64,000 bases of DNA from Oscillospiraceae bacterium (GTDB taxonomy: Bacteria > Bacillota > Clostridia > Saccharofermentanales > Saccharofermentanaceae), in assembly GCA_902782125.1 (NCBI GenBank), contig CACZMA010000006.1:109526-173525 (forward strand), given 5' to 3'. The position numbers and the translations under genes were made by a program. Below the pieces are notes generated by a model that was given only the letters and a program-made list of their open reading frames with translations, did not search any database and was not told the DNA's origin. This document shows, piece by piece, positions 53,728 to 62,519 of this stretch; position 1 is the stretch's first letter; each line of letters starts with the position of its first letter.

Positions 53728-54618
53728 TTGACCTATTATTTTATTGCTATACCTGTCGCGGTTGCTCTCGGCGCGGCAATGGGATATCTTACCAAGGTGC
53801 TCTTTGCAAAGTTCCCTGAAGAGTGGCTCCAGGACTACGGCGTTAAGGAGACCGACGTCAACTACCGCATCTCCAAGCGAATGAGGCTTGTGCCCGAGAC
53901 GGTGGTCGCGATGGCAATATGCGCCGCGATGTATGTGGCCTTTGTGATCTTCTGCAAGGGCATCTGCTTCGATGTTTTCAGGCCTATTCACATAGCGGCC
54001 GTCGTGCTCATGGTTCCGGTGCTCGTGCTCATCATGATGGCGGACAAACTGAACCGCATCATCCCCGATCAGTTCTCTGTCGCACTTGGCCTCATCGGCA
54101 TACTGTCGATCGTATCGGACCTCGTCGAAGGCTCGATCTGGTTCTCGTCCGAAGCAGCATGGTACTACCCGCTGATCAGCAAGGTCGGCGCTGCCCTGAT
54201 AGGCGGCGGCTTCCTGTTCCTCATAGGTTTCCTCGCGCTGACGTTCACCGGCCGTGAAGGCATGGGTCAGGGCGATATGCGCCTGCTCCTCGCGACGGGC
54301 CTCATTACGGGCATCTACGGCCTGATCGTCCTCGTCTATGTGGCGATCGGTACTGCATTGCTCTTCGCGATCCCGATGCTCATCCGCAAGCACATCAGGA
54401 TCAGGGAAGAGGAGGAACTCATCCGCAACTCCAAGAACCCGCAGAAACTCCGCCGGGCCCTCGAGATCAAGAAGGCGAGGATGCATTTCGCGGACGATCC
54501 GGACTATCTCGCGTTCGGCCCCTTCATCGCACTCGGCTGCGGTGTGTTCGCCGTCATGGAACCCTTCTTCCATGAGCAGCTGATGAACTACTTATCCGGT
54601 CTGGGGGTATTCTTCTGA
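53728..54618 (+). CDS. A24-family prepilin peptidase-like membrane protein
   Basis: A 296-residue polytopic protein. It shows the two catalytic aspartate motifs of type IV prepilin peptidases, ADKLNRIIPDQFS and GMGQGDMRL (GxGD). FGPFIALGCG, typical of the last helix, is also there. The N-terminal methylase part lacks the four-cysteine zinc site of PilD and looks like plain membrane helices, so the protein may only cleave. A hydrophilic insert lies at about 225-255. No pilin or secretion genes are nearby. The start is TTG 53728 with AAGGA upstream. A possible promoter is TTGTAA-17-TAAACT (53663-53691). Confidence 0.82.
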   Translation: MTYYFIAIPVAVALGAAMGYLTKVLFAKFPEEWLQDYGVKETDVNYRISKRMRLVPETVVAMAICAAMYVAFVIFCKGICFDVFRPIHIAAVVLMVPVLVLIMMADKLNRIIPDQFSVALGLIGILSIVSDLVEGSIWFSSEAAWYYPLISKVGAALIGGGFLFLIGFLALTFTGREGMGQGDMRLLLATGLITGIYGLIVLVYVAIGTALLFAIPMLIRKHIRIREEEELIRNSKNPQKLRRALEIKKARMHFADDPDYLAFGPFIALGCGVFAVMEPFFHEQLMNYLSGLGVFF

Positions 54619-55622
54619 TGGACAAAGTGAGGGACTTCCTCATTAAGAGCTTCCGTGTCCCGAACCCGATGAACTGGGGCTATCCCGTGCTCTTTGCGTC
54701 CCTCGGCACGATCCTGTGCTTCTTCATATTCCGTGCGGCTTATTCGTTCCTGCCGTACACATCGTCCTCGCTCGTGGGGTATTCTTTCTCGTCGCTGATA
54801 TTCACGCTCATAGTGTTCGCGGCTCCTGCCGTTTTCCTCGCCAGACGCTTCAACGTAAGCATCTCCGGACACTATACCGGCATCGGCGTCCTGCTTATGG
54901 CGTTGCTGTCGGGCGCGCCGCTCTACCTTCTGAGAACCGCTCTGCAGAACATCACGGTCTTCCTCTGGATGCGTCTCGGCAACTCTGTCGTGTACCCGTT
55001 CCTGTTCTGCTATACGGATGACCACGCACCGCTGACGCTCTCGCTCGAGATCCTTACCGACACCATCGTCCCCGCTTTCGGTGTGGCGCTGTTCTTCTAC
55101 GGCATCGTCTGGTCTTCGATAAGGCCTAAGGACCGCCGCCTTGCAATGCTTGTCATCCCCGTCCTGTTCGCGCTGTTCTCGCTCGACCTTAACGGCTTTG
55201 CCGGCATGCTCCTCACCGGCTGGTGGCTCTGCGTCCTCCGCAAATACATCGAAAACATCTGGGGTCCGATCCTCTGCCTCATCGGAAGCAGACTAACGGG
55301 CATAATCCTGAGCAATGTCCTCGCACCTGCGGACATAACGACGCTCCTCACATACCAGGACATCTCGGTATCGTACTTCTACGCCGCAGCACCTGCGGTC
55401 GTCGTCGGCATCATACTGCTGATGTTCTTCTCCCGCGCGCTCGGCGAGTTCAACTTCAACTACAACAACAGCATCTACGGCGACAACCTCGATGCCGACT
55501 TCCGCGAAGAGCAGGACCGCGTTCTGCCGCCCGCCCTCGCCGGTTTCAACATCGCACTCCTGGTCGGCGTCATCATCATTATCGTCATGTGGGGACTTCT
55601 GATCGGCGGCGTCAGGGCGTAA
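54618..55622 (+). CDS. Polytopic membrane protein of unknown function
   Basis: A 334-residue protein with eight or so predicted membrane segments. The arrangement and helix spacing recall CPBP-type intramembrane proteins, but I cannot find their paired EExxxR and HxxxN motifs, so no assignment is made. A hydrophilic loop (GEFNFNYNNSIYGDNLDADF) lies before the last helix. It starts at the last base of the A24 peptidase stop (TGATG), so the two are co-translated and perhaps act together. A hairpin terminator follows at 55672. Confidence 0.72.
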   Translation: MDKVRDFLIKSFRVPNPMNWGYPVLFASLGTILCFFIFRAAYSFLPYTSSSLVGYSFSSLIFTLIVFAAPAVFLARRFNVSISGHYTGIGVLLMALLSGAPLYLLRTALQNITVFLWMRLGNSVVYPFLFCYTDDHAPLTLSLEILTDTIVPAFGVALFFYGIVWSSIRPKDRRLAMLVIPVLFALFSLDLNGFAGMLLTGWWLCVLRKYIENIWGPILCLIGSRLTGIILSNVLAPADITTLLTYQDISVSYFYAAAPAVVVGIILLMFFSRALGEFNFNYNNSIYGDNLDADFREEQDRVLPPALAGFNIALLVGVIIIIVMWGLLIGGVRA

Positions 55623-55659
55623 GGGTGCCGGGCTGCGGCTTTTGTTCCGTTTTCCTTTG

Positions 55660-55803
55660 AAACACTACTGGAAACTCTACTATTTGCCTTATAGTAGTTT
55701 TTACAGTTGAGTTTTTTGTTAAACCACGACTAGGAAAAGAACGCATCCCGTTATTTATGTATCATGTGGGATTTTCTGTGACACATGCTCTTGGAAAGCC
55801 GTT
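55660..55803. repeat. Left flanking repeat of the nuclease island, with hairpin and degenerate ~50-nt units
   Basis: Hairpin AAACTCTACTAT / ATAGTAGTTTTT (55672-55683, 55691-55702) doubles as a terminator. After it come degenerate units starting near 55705, 55755 and 55804, each about 50 nt, with the shared pieces ATACATG or ATCATG, TTTTTnTTAAA and TTGGAAA. The same series occurs in part at 56754-56945. Confidence 0.6.
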
Positions 55804-55881
55804 TCTGATACATGATATTTTTATTAAATCAAACACCGAATTGGAAAAATCCCGTCTTATGCAGTCAGACCGGAAAAACCA

Positions 55882-55911
55882 TTGAAATTATGGTTTGCTG
55901 CACCATAGAAT
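55882..55911 (+). promoter_or_regulatory. Promoter directly before the nuclease-like gene
   Basis: TTGAAA (55882-55887), 18 nt, TAGAAT (55906-55911), ending 6 nt before ATG 55918. There is no Shine-Dalgarno. Confidence 0.6.
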
Positions 55912-55917
55912 CTGATC

Positions 55918-56712
55918 ATGAATATGATCGAACTGCTTCCCAAGGATCTTCATGCTTTGAAGATCAACTCTATCAAAAAACAGTTGGCAAATATACCGAC
56001 TGTTAAGATCAAAGATGTACGCCGCAACAATAAACTGTCGAGATATGCATATTTTGACGGACACTACTACCTTGTTGATTCCAAGCGGGGAGCAGAGCTC
56101 GCTCGGCTCGCTGATGAACGGCGACGTCTTACTGAAGAATTGCAGATACTTAAGAGCGCTTGGTATGCTGTGTATCGCGAACCGGTACCTGAGATGATCC
56201 AGCCGCACCCGGTGAAGAGAGTTTTCGTGGGGTATGGGGGACAGTTGGTAAAGTTGGACAGGAAGTTCTACGAAGATCTGCAACCTGAGTCGAACCCTAT
56301 GTTTCTAGAGTATAAGAAGTACTTTTACAATGGTGTTTATTACCGGTCTAAAGCAGAGCGTGAGATCGCAAAGATATATACAAATCTGGGGATCGAGTTC
56401 AAGTATGAACCGGCGGTACTTCTTAACGCAAGCAACACGGAGACATACTCTGATTTTGTCGGCTGGGACAGTATTACGGAGAGTTGTTTCTTCCATGAAC
56501 ATATGGGAATGAAAAGTCTGGCGGACTATGCTCACAAAGCGGTGCTGGCGATGTCGGATTATACAAGTGCCGGAATTCTTCCTGGTGTTGATATCATTTA
56601 TACATTCGAAGATGCCGATTATAACTTTGACCCGGAGCTGACCATAATGCAGCTGAGCCTGCTGATCCAGAACAGGCTCAGGAATACGTATTATCCGACG
56701 GTTGGCAAGTGA
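55918..56712 (+). CDS. PD-(D/E)XK nuclease-like protein
   Basis: A 264-residue protein. The N-terminal 100 residues are helical and charged. The C-terminal half matches a restriction-endonuclease-like core: YRSKAEREIAKIYTNLGIEFKYEP (Glu147, Glu164), the strand YSDFVGW with Asp179, and FFHEHMGM with Glu194, then a lysine (207) in a helix. This order (SxxE, YE, DF, EHxGM) is found in small predicted nucleases of Firmicutes. Base composition and codon use are more AT-rich than neighbours, and it is bounded by similar repeats on both sides, so it is probably acquired DNA. The promoter suggests a leaderless mRNA. No partner gene. Confidence 0.68.
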   Translation: MNMIELLPKDLHALKINSIKKQLANIPTVKIKDVRRNNKLSRYAYFDGHYYLVDSKRGAELARLADERRRLTEELQILKSAWYAVYREPVPEMIQPHPVKRVFVGYGGQLVKLDRKFYEDLQPESNPMFLEYKKYFYNGVYYRSKAEREIAKIYTNLGIEFKYEPAVLLNASNTETYSDFVGWDSITESCFFHEHMGMKSLADYAHKAVLAMSDYTSAGILPGVDIIYTFEDADYNFDPELTIMQLSLLIQNRLRNTYYPTVGK

Positions 56713-56753
56713 TGAGTATTCTGTTCTGTTGATAGTAGTAAATATGGATAAAA

Positions 56754-56945
56754 CATTACTGAAAACTCTATTAAAAGCCAAATAGTAGAGTTTGTAGTAG
56801 TAAAAACCGAGTAAATATGACTAAGAAGAGAACAGAACCTCAAATAACGCCCTTTGAGCAACCGCTTCACCGCAAAAAATGTCGGATTATCGTGATTTAT
56901 AGCATGGTTTTTCTGTTAAACATGCGGAACTTGTCCTGAAAAATA
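56754..56945. repeat. Right flanking repeat of the nuclease island
   Basis: Hairpin AAACTCTATT / AATAGTAGAGTTT (56763-56772, 56781-56793) and a downstream unit GATTTATAGCATGGTTTTTC...GTTAAACATGCGG (from 56893) resemble 55663-55800 in the same order and orientation. The remaining 293-nt gap before glgP holds only the glgP ribosome site and probable promoter. Confidence 0.6.
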
Positions 56946-57005
56946 GTTTTACCCCCTTAAGAATGATAAAATGTGTGCAGTTTATATTGAGGGGGAAGTT
57001 AAGCT

Positions 57006-59387
57006 ATGGCAGCAATTACTTCAAAGCAGTTAGAAGCGATGATGCAGTCGCATGTTAGGGCAGAGACCGGAATGAGTCTTGAGGACGCATCACCCAGGGA
57101 TTACTGGACAGCCCTTGCGAAGAGCATCGTTGAGATCATCTCGAACAACTGGATCGAGACAAGGAAGACTTACAACCAGGGGCGCCAGGCACACTATTTC
57201 TCGGCAGAGTTCCTCGAGGGAAGATCAATGCTGAACAACCTGGTCAACCTCGGAATATATGACCAGGCAAAGGAAGCGCTCGCATCCTTCGGTCTTAACC
57301 TCACCGACATCCTCGAAGAGGAGACAGACCCGGCGCTCGGCAACGGCGGTCTCGGAAGACTTGCTGCATGCTTCCTCGATTCATGCGCTACTCTGAACCT
57401 GCCTGTTACGGGTTACGGTATCCTCTACAGATACGGTCTGTTCAGACAGTCGATCGAGAATGGTTTCCAGCACGAGTATCCTGACTCTTGGATGGAGCAC
57501 GGCTATCCGTTCATCGTCTCCAGATACGACAGGAAGGTCAAGGTCCACTATCAGGACATCGACGTATGGGCGATCCCCTGCGACCTGCCTATAACGGGTT
57601 ACGGCACAAAGAATGTCAACCTCCTGAGACTCTGGAAAGCAGAGCCTGCACAGGACTTCGACTTCAACCTTTTCAATTCACAGAGATTCGACGACGCCGT
57701 CATCGAGAGGAACCGCGTACAGGATATCTGGAGAGTCCTCTATCCGAACGACACTTCCTACGACGGTAAGGTCCTGCGTGTAAGACAGCAGTACTTCTTC
57801 GTATCTGCTTCACTGCAGGATATCATCTACAGATACAAGAAGTATCACGGCGACGATCTGCATGATTTCGCGAAATACAACACCATCCAGCTCAACGACA
57901 CACACCCGGTAATCGGTATCCCCGAGCTCATGAGGCTCCTGGTAGACGAGAACGGCATCGAGTGGACCGAAGCATGGGAGATCACGAAGCAGACTTTCGC
58001 TTACACCAACCACACCATCATGGCAGAGGCACTTGAGAAGTGGGATATCTCCATCTTCCGTTTCCTCTTCCCGAGGATCTACGAGATCATCGAGGGCATC
58101 AACAACCAGTTCCGTGCACAGATGTACGAAGCAGGTCTCTACTCCGAAGTCATCGACAGACTGTCTCCTCTGGGCGACGGCAAGATCCACATGGCATGGC
58201 TCGCAGTCTACGGTTCACACTCCGTCAATGGCGTTGCGGCACTTCACACGGAAATCCTCAAGAGAGAGACACTCAAGGAGTGGTATGACATCTATCCCGA
58301 GAAGTTCTCCAACAAGACAAACGGCGTAACACCGAGAAGATGGCTGAGAACATGCGACCCCGAGCTTGCAGGCCTCATCACCGAGCTCCTCGGCAACGAC
58401 AAGTGGGTTACAGACTTAGATAAGCTCAAGAAGCTCGAGAAGTACAAGGATGACGAGAAGGTCATGAAGCGCTTCATCGAGATCAAGAAGCACAACAAGC
58501 AGAAGTTTGCCGACTACATCGAGTCAACACAGGGCATCAAGCTCGATCCCGATTCATGCTTCGATATCCAGATCAAGCGTCTGCACGAATACAAGAGACA
58601 GCTCCTCAATGCGCTGTATGCTCTTAACCTCTATGACAGGCTCAAGGAAGACAAGAAGCTCGACATGCCGCCGGTAACCGTGCTCTTCGCAGCGAAGGCA
58701 GCTCCGGGATATTTCCGTGCAAAGGGTATCATCAAGTTCATCAACGAGATCGCAAACCTCGTTAACAACGATCCCGACATGGAAGGCAGACTCAAGGTCG
58801 TATTCGTCGAGAACTACAACGTCTCAGTCGGTGAGAAGATGTTCCCCGCAGCAGACGTCTCCGAGCAGATCTCCACTGCAGGCCTCGAGGCTTCCGGTAC
58901 CGGCAATATGAAGTTCATGATGAACGGTGCGGTAACGCTCGGTACGCTGGATGGTGCAAACGTCGAGATTGCAGACTGCGTAGGCGACGACAACATCTAT
59001 ATCTTCGGTTGCCGTGCAGAGGACATGGCTGCAACAAAGGCTTACTACAATCCGAAGTGGCAGTACGAGAACATCCCCGGCCTCAAGAAGTGCCTCGACA
59101 GGCTTGTTGACGGCAGCTTCAACGACGAGGGTACCGGCATGTTCAACGACCTGTTCAACAGCCTCATCTACGGTTCGAACTGGCAGCCCGGCGATCCGTA
59201 CTATGTACTCGGTGATTTCGATGATTACAGAAAGACCAGAGACAGGATGTATGCCGACTACAAGGATGAGCTCAAGTGGGCGAAGATGTGCTGGATCAAC
59301 ATCTGCAATTCCGGCAAGTTCTCATCTGACCGTACCATCAAGGAGTACGCGGAAGAGATCTGGAAGATCAAGCCTGCCAAGATCTGA
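57006..59387 (+). CDS. glgP: Glycogen/starch/maltodextrin phosphorylase
   Basis: GlgP splits alpha-1,4-glucan with phosphate to release glucose-1-phosphate. The 793-residue GT35 enzyme has the typical N-terminal stretch (QAHYFSAEFLEGR, EEETDPALGNGGLGRLAACF). The PLP lysine is in SGTGNMKFMMNGA, followed by LGTLDGANVEI. KRLHEYKRQLLNALY is also conserved. Phosphorylase-kinase regulation is not expected in bacteria. The site GAGGGGGAAG precedes the ATG. It appears monocistronic, with a terminator after it. Confidence 0.97.
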   Translation: MAAITSKQLEAMMQSHVRAETGMSLEDASPRDYWTALAKSIVEIISNNWIETRKTYNQGRQAHYFSAEFLEGRSMLNNLVNLGIYDQAKEALASFGLNLTDILEEETDPALGNGGLGRLAACFLDSCATLNLPVTGYGILYRYGLFRQSIENGFQHEYPDSWMEHGYPFIVSRYDRKVKVHYQDIDVWAIPCDLPITGYGTKNVNLLRLWKAEPAQDFDFNLFNSQRFDDAVIERNRVQDIWRVLYPNDTSYDGKVLRVRQQYFFVSASLQDIIYRYKKYHGDDLHDFAKYNTIQLNDTHPVIGIPELMRLLVDENGIEWTEAWEITKQTFAYTNHTIMAEALEKWDISIFRFLFPRIYEIIEGINNQFRAQMYEAGLYSEVIDRLSPLGDGKIHMAWLAVYGSHSVNGVAALHTEILKRETLKEWYDIYPEKFSNKTNGVTPRRWLRTCDPELAGLITELLGNDKWVTDLDKLKKLEKYKDDEKVMKRFIEIKKHNKQKFADYIESTQGIKLDPDSCFDIQIKRLHEYKRQLLNALYALNLYDRLKEDKKLDMPPVTVLFAAKAAPGYFRAKGIIKFINEIANLVNNDPDMEGRLKVVFVENYNVSVGEKMFPAADVSEQISTAGLEASGTGNMKFMMNGAVTLGTLDGANVEIADCVGDDNIYIFGCRAEDMAATKAYYNPKWQYENIPGLKKCLDRLVDGSFNDEGTGMFNDLFNSLIYGSNWQPGDPYYVLGDFDDYRKTRDRMYADYKDELKWAKMCWINICNSGKFSSDRTIKEYAEEIWKIKPAKI

Positions 59388-59409
59388 TAACAGAAATAAC
59401 CGCAAGCAT

Positions 59410-59446
59410 TTGCCCCGGAGTTCACGCTTCGGGGCAATTTGTTTTT
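59410..59446 (+). terminator. Terminator of glgP
   Basis: TTGCCCCG (59410-59417) pairs with CGGGGCAA (59430-59437). TTTGTTTTTG follows. Confidence 0.9.
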
Positions 59447-59483
59447 GTGACACATTGTTTTTGAGACTGTAAAGATAGTGTAA

Positions 59484-59771
59484 AAGGCTTTCCGTTGTTA
59501 CCGTGCGGCGATCGACGGCGAGGTATACCGCGTCGGCGGCGACGAGTTCATGGTCATCGCGTGCAAGATCGAACCGGAAGAGGTAGAAGCCCGCGTCTCA
59601 TCCCTCATCGCGAAAGCAAACGCCACCGAGAACGTCCGCTTCGCCGTAGGCATCTCGCACAGCAAGGACGAACCCGACATCCTCAAGGGAATGCGTACTG
59701 CCGACAAGCGCATGTACGAAGACAAGAAACGCTACTACGAAGAACATCCCGACAGGATCTACCGCCAGTAA
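59484..59771 (+). pseudogene. Truncated GGDEF domain (3' remnant of a diguanylate cyclase gene)
   Basis: The frame is open from just after a TAA at 59481 and has no start codon or ribosome site before the motif. It encodes VYRVGGDEFMVIACKIEPEE, then VRFAVGISHSKDEP and TADKRMYEDKKRYYEEHP. These are the second half of a GGDEF domain with the active-site loop intact, followed by the usual last helix and a stop. The first half of the domain and any sensor are missing. A short protein from ATG 59550 would lack the catalytic loop. The rest of the 451-nt gap (59388-59838) holds the glgP terminator and the next promoter. Confidence 0.78.
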
Positions 59772-59838
59772 AACTATGCAAAGCGCTGTACTTAGGTTAT
59801 AATCAAAATTATCTAAGAGATAGGGAGGACTATAGGAT

Positions 59839-60291
59839 ATGCCGATTTTTCAGGACCAGAAGCAGAAGAACATCGCTAACTTCCAGAAGGCGATAGACGA
59901 GAAGAGATACACGATCAGCAAGAACTATGATGAGATCGGCCGTCTCTACTACGGACAGTTCGTTGATATCAACGTCGACAACACGAAGACGATCAACTCC
60001 AAGTGCGACACCATCACGAAGCTCAAAGATGAGATCGAAGAACTCGACGTTAAGATCCTCCGCGAGAAGGGACTCAAGAAGTGCCCCGTCTGCCGTACAG
60101 AGAACAATCTGTCATATGCTTTCTGCTTTAAGTGCGGTGCAAGATTCGACGATAACGATTCTGTTGCCGCTCCCGAAGCAGCAGCACCTGCACCTGCTCC
60201 GGCTCCCGCTGCAAAGCCCGCAGAGCCTGAGGAAGAGAAGGCTGAAGAGCCCGAGGCAGAGGCACCTGCCGAGGAGAAGGCTGAAGAGTAA
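59839..60291 (+). CDS. Zinc-ribbon protein with coiled coil and acidic Ala/Pro/Glu tail
   Basis: A 150-residue cytosolic protein. Residues 1-78 are helical with a coiled-coil-like segment (TITKLKDEIEELDVKILREK). A zinc ribbon follows: Cys82, Cys85, Cys96, Cys99 (CPVC, CFKCG). The tail (about 108-150) is a low-complexity Ala/Pro then Glu/Ala run. Such proteins are common in Clostridia and of unknown role. The ribosome site GGGAGGA precedes ATG 59839. A TATAAT at 59798-59803 sits in an inverted repeat (CTTAG...CTAAG). It stands alone, with a terminator behind. Confidence 0.78.
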   Translation: MPIFQDQKQKNIANFQKAIDEKRYTISKNYDEIGRLYYGQFVDINVDNTKTINSKCDTITKLKDEIEELDVKILREKGLKKCPVCRTENNLSYAFCFKCGARFDDNDSVAAPEAAAPAPAPAPAAKPAEPEEEKAEEPEAEAPAEEKAEE

Positions 60292-60315
60292 TATCTTCCG
60301 GACAAGTAAGAACGT

Positions 60316-60352
60316 AAGGCTGTCTCGTGTGAAGTGCGAGGCAGCCTTTTTT
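60316..60352 (+). terminator. Terminator of the zinc-ribbon gene
   Basis: AAGGCTGTCTCG (60316-60327) pairs with CGAGGCAGCCTT (60337-60348, one wobble). A T-run follows. Confidence 0.9.
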
Positions 60353-60464
60353 GCCGGGTGGTGGAACTTAACATATTGAGACAAACATTTGCGCCTATTT
60401 TTGTATGGCAAGCACGCGGTCTTTTTGCTAATATTTATAAATTATATTAAAAGGGGGACCAGCC

Positions 60465-61973
60465 ATGGCACAGATCTTTGAGCAGGAATCACGTACATTC
60501 TCGGAATACCTTCTTATTCCGAACCTTACCACAGAGAGGAACACCCCGGACCAGATAGATCTCTCGGCTCCGATATGCAAGTACAGGAAGGGCGAGGAAG
60601 AGTCCAAGCTCAAGATCAACATCCCTATGGTATCTGCAGTAATGCAGTCCGTATCTAACGACAGCCTCGCGATCGCGCTGGCACGCTGCGGCGGTATGTC
60701 TTTTATCTTCCAGTCACAGTCTATTGAGTCTCAGTGTGAGATGATCCGCAAGGTCAAGAAGTACAAGGCGGGCATCGTTGCGTCAGATTCCAACCTCTCG
60801 CCTGACGACACTCTCGAGAAGGTCCTCGCGCTCCGCGAAGAGAAAGGCCACGGCACTGCAGCCGTTACAGAAGACGGTACTGCGGAAGGCAAGCTCCTGG
60901 GCCTCGTTACGACAAGAGACTACCGTGTAAGTCGTATGTCACTTGACACCAAGGTAAGCACTTTCATGACTCCCATCGATAAGCTCGTTACCGCACCCGA
61001 GGGCACATCGCTCAAGGAAGCAAACGACATCATCTGGGACAACAAGATCAACCAGCTCCCCATCGTAGATAACAACGGCAAGCTCGTAGGCCTCGTTTTC
61101 CGTAAGGACTACGAATTCCACAAGGCTAACCCGAACGAGCTTCTCGACAAAGAGAAGAAGCTCATCGTCGGTGCCGGCATCAACACAAGAGATTATGAGG
61201 AGCGTATCCCCGCGCTCATCGAAGCAGGCGCTGACTGCCTCTGCCTCGACTCATCAGACGGTTTCTCCGTATGGCAGGAAAAGGCGCTCAAGTGGAGCAA
61301 GGAGCACTATCCGGATGCGATCATCGGCGCAGGCAACGTAGTCGACGCAGAGGGCTTCAGATTCCTCGCTGACTGCGGTGCAGACTTCATCAAGATCGGT
61401 ATCGGCGGCGGTTCCATCTGCATCACACGTGAGCAGAAGGGTATCGGCTGCGGCCAGGCTTCTGCCGTCCTCGCAGTTGCTGCCGAGAGAGACAAGTACT
61501 TCAAGGAGACAGGCGTATACATCCCTCTGTGCTCAGACGGCGGTATCGTGCACGATTACCACATGGCACTTGCACTTGCCATGGGCGCAGACTTCATGAT
61601 GCTCGGAAGGTATTTCGCGAGATTCGACGAGTCCCCGACGAGGAAGCTCCTGGTAGGCGGCTCATACGTCAAGGAGTACTGGGGCGAAGGTTCCAACCGT
61701 GCAAGGAACTGGCAGCGTTACGATGACGGCGGCAAGGGCGGCAAGATGGCTTTCGAGGAAGGCGTCGATTCTTATGTACCGTACGCAGGTTCCCTCAAGG
61801 ACGGCGTCGAGACTTCCCTCGCGAAAGTAAAAGCTACGATGTGCTCCTGCGGTTCTTCCTCCATCGAGGAGTTCCAGCAGAAGGCAAGACTCGTTGTCGT
61901 ATCCTCCACATCCATCGTCGAGGGCGGCGCACACGATGTCATACAGAAGGAAAGCGACAGGAACGGCAGGTAA
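60465..61973 (+). CDS. guaB: Inosine-5'-monophosphate dehydrogenase
   Basis: IMPDH oxidises IMP to XMP, the committed step to guanine nucleotides. The 502-residue protein has the TIM barrel interrupted by two CBS domains (about 100-220, [16 protein letters not shown] and [17 protein letters not shown]). The catalytic cysteine is in [16 protein letters not shown], and the flap carries the Arg-Tyr pair in [12 protein letters not shown]. The active-site loop residues identify it as IMPDH and not GMP reductase. The site AAGGGGG precedes ATG 60465. An AT-rich stretch upstream probably contains the promoter, but I cannot place the boxes. Confidence 0.95.
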   Translation: MAQIFEQESRTFSEYLLIPNLTTERNTPDQIDLSAPICKYRKGEEESKLKINIPMVSAVMQSVSNDSLAIALARCGGMSFIFQSQSIESQCEMIRKVKKYKAGIVASDSNLSPDDTLEKVLALREEKGHGTAAVTEDGTAEGKLLGLVTTRDYRVSRMSLDTKVSTFMTPIDKLVTAPEGTSLKEANDIIWDNKINQLPIVDNNGKLVGLVFRKDYEFHKANPNELLDKEKKLIVGAGINTRDYEERIPALIEAGADCLCLDSSDGFSVWQEKALKWSKEHYPDAIIGAGNVVDAEGFRFLADCGADFIKIGIGGGSICITREQKGIGCGQASAVLAVAAERDKYFKETGVYIPLCSDGGIVHDYHMALALAMGADFMMLGRYFARFDESPTRKLLVGGSYVKEYWGEGSNRARNWQRYDDGGKGGKMAFEEGVDSYVPYAGSLKDGVETSLAKVKATMCSCGSSSIEEFQQKARLVVVSSTSIVEGGAHDVIQKESDRNGR

Positions 61974-62034
61974 TTGCATATTGACCTGCTCTTATATAAA
62001 ATAAGCAAAGTATTTTGATAAGGAGATAATCGAA

Positions 62035-62517
62035 ATGGTAGAAGATGCTGCTATAAAGCGTATGACCAAGGAAGGTTTTGAAGAACTGCAGAACGAGCTT
62101 GCGTTCAGAAAGACCGAGAAGACTGCCGAGATCACCGCTAAGATCATGGAAGCAAAGGCTCAGGGCGACCTCTCGGAGAACTCCGAGTACGAGGAAGCAA
62201 GAGCAGAGCAGGCTGCCAATGCGCAGAGGATCGAAGAGATCGAGTCCATCCTCAAGAATGCCGAAGTCGTTGACAGTTCAGACCTGTCCACGGACAAGGT
62301 ATCTTTCGGCTCGGTCGTTACACTGCAGAATACAGCTACAAAGGCTGAGTTCAAGTACAAGATAGTCGGTGACTCCGAGGTCGACTTCAAGAACAAGAAG
62401 ATCTCTGACCGTTCACCCGTAGGCAAGGCCATCATGGGACAGAAGAAGGGTAAGACAGTATCCGTATCTGCACCCAGCGGCGTTATCAAGTACAAGATCG
62501 TTAAGATAGAGATGTAA
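62035..62517 (+). CDS. greA: Transcription elongation factor GreA
   Basis: GreA rescues backtracked RNA polymerase by stimulating transcript cleavage. The 160-residue protein has the N-terminal coiled coil that enters the secondary channel, with acidic tip (AKAQGDLSENSEYEEARAEQ), and the C-terminal FKBP-like domain (SPVGKAIMGQKKGKTVSV). The ribosome site AAGGAG at 62020-62025 fixes the start. lysS begins two bases after its stop, an order common in Firmicutes. Confidence 0.97.
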   Translation: MVEDAAIKRMTKEGFEELQNELAFRKTEKTAEITAKIMEAKAQGDLSENSEYEEARAEQAANAQRIEEIESILKNAEVVDSSDLSTDKVSFGSVVTLQNTATKAEFKYKIVGDSEVDFKNKKISDRSPVGKAIMGQKKGKTVSVSAPSGVIKYKIVKIEM

Positions 62518-62519
62518 TT

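Noticed and set aside
55623..57005. The low-GC island as a prophage remnant
   Set aside because: Only one gene is present, with no integrase, structural or lysis genes. The flanks are short repeats and not att-like sites.
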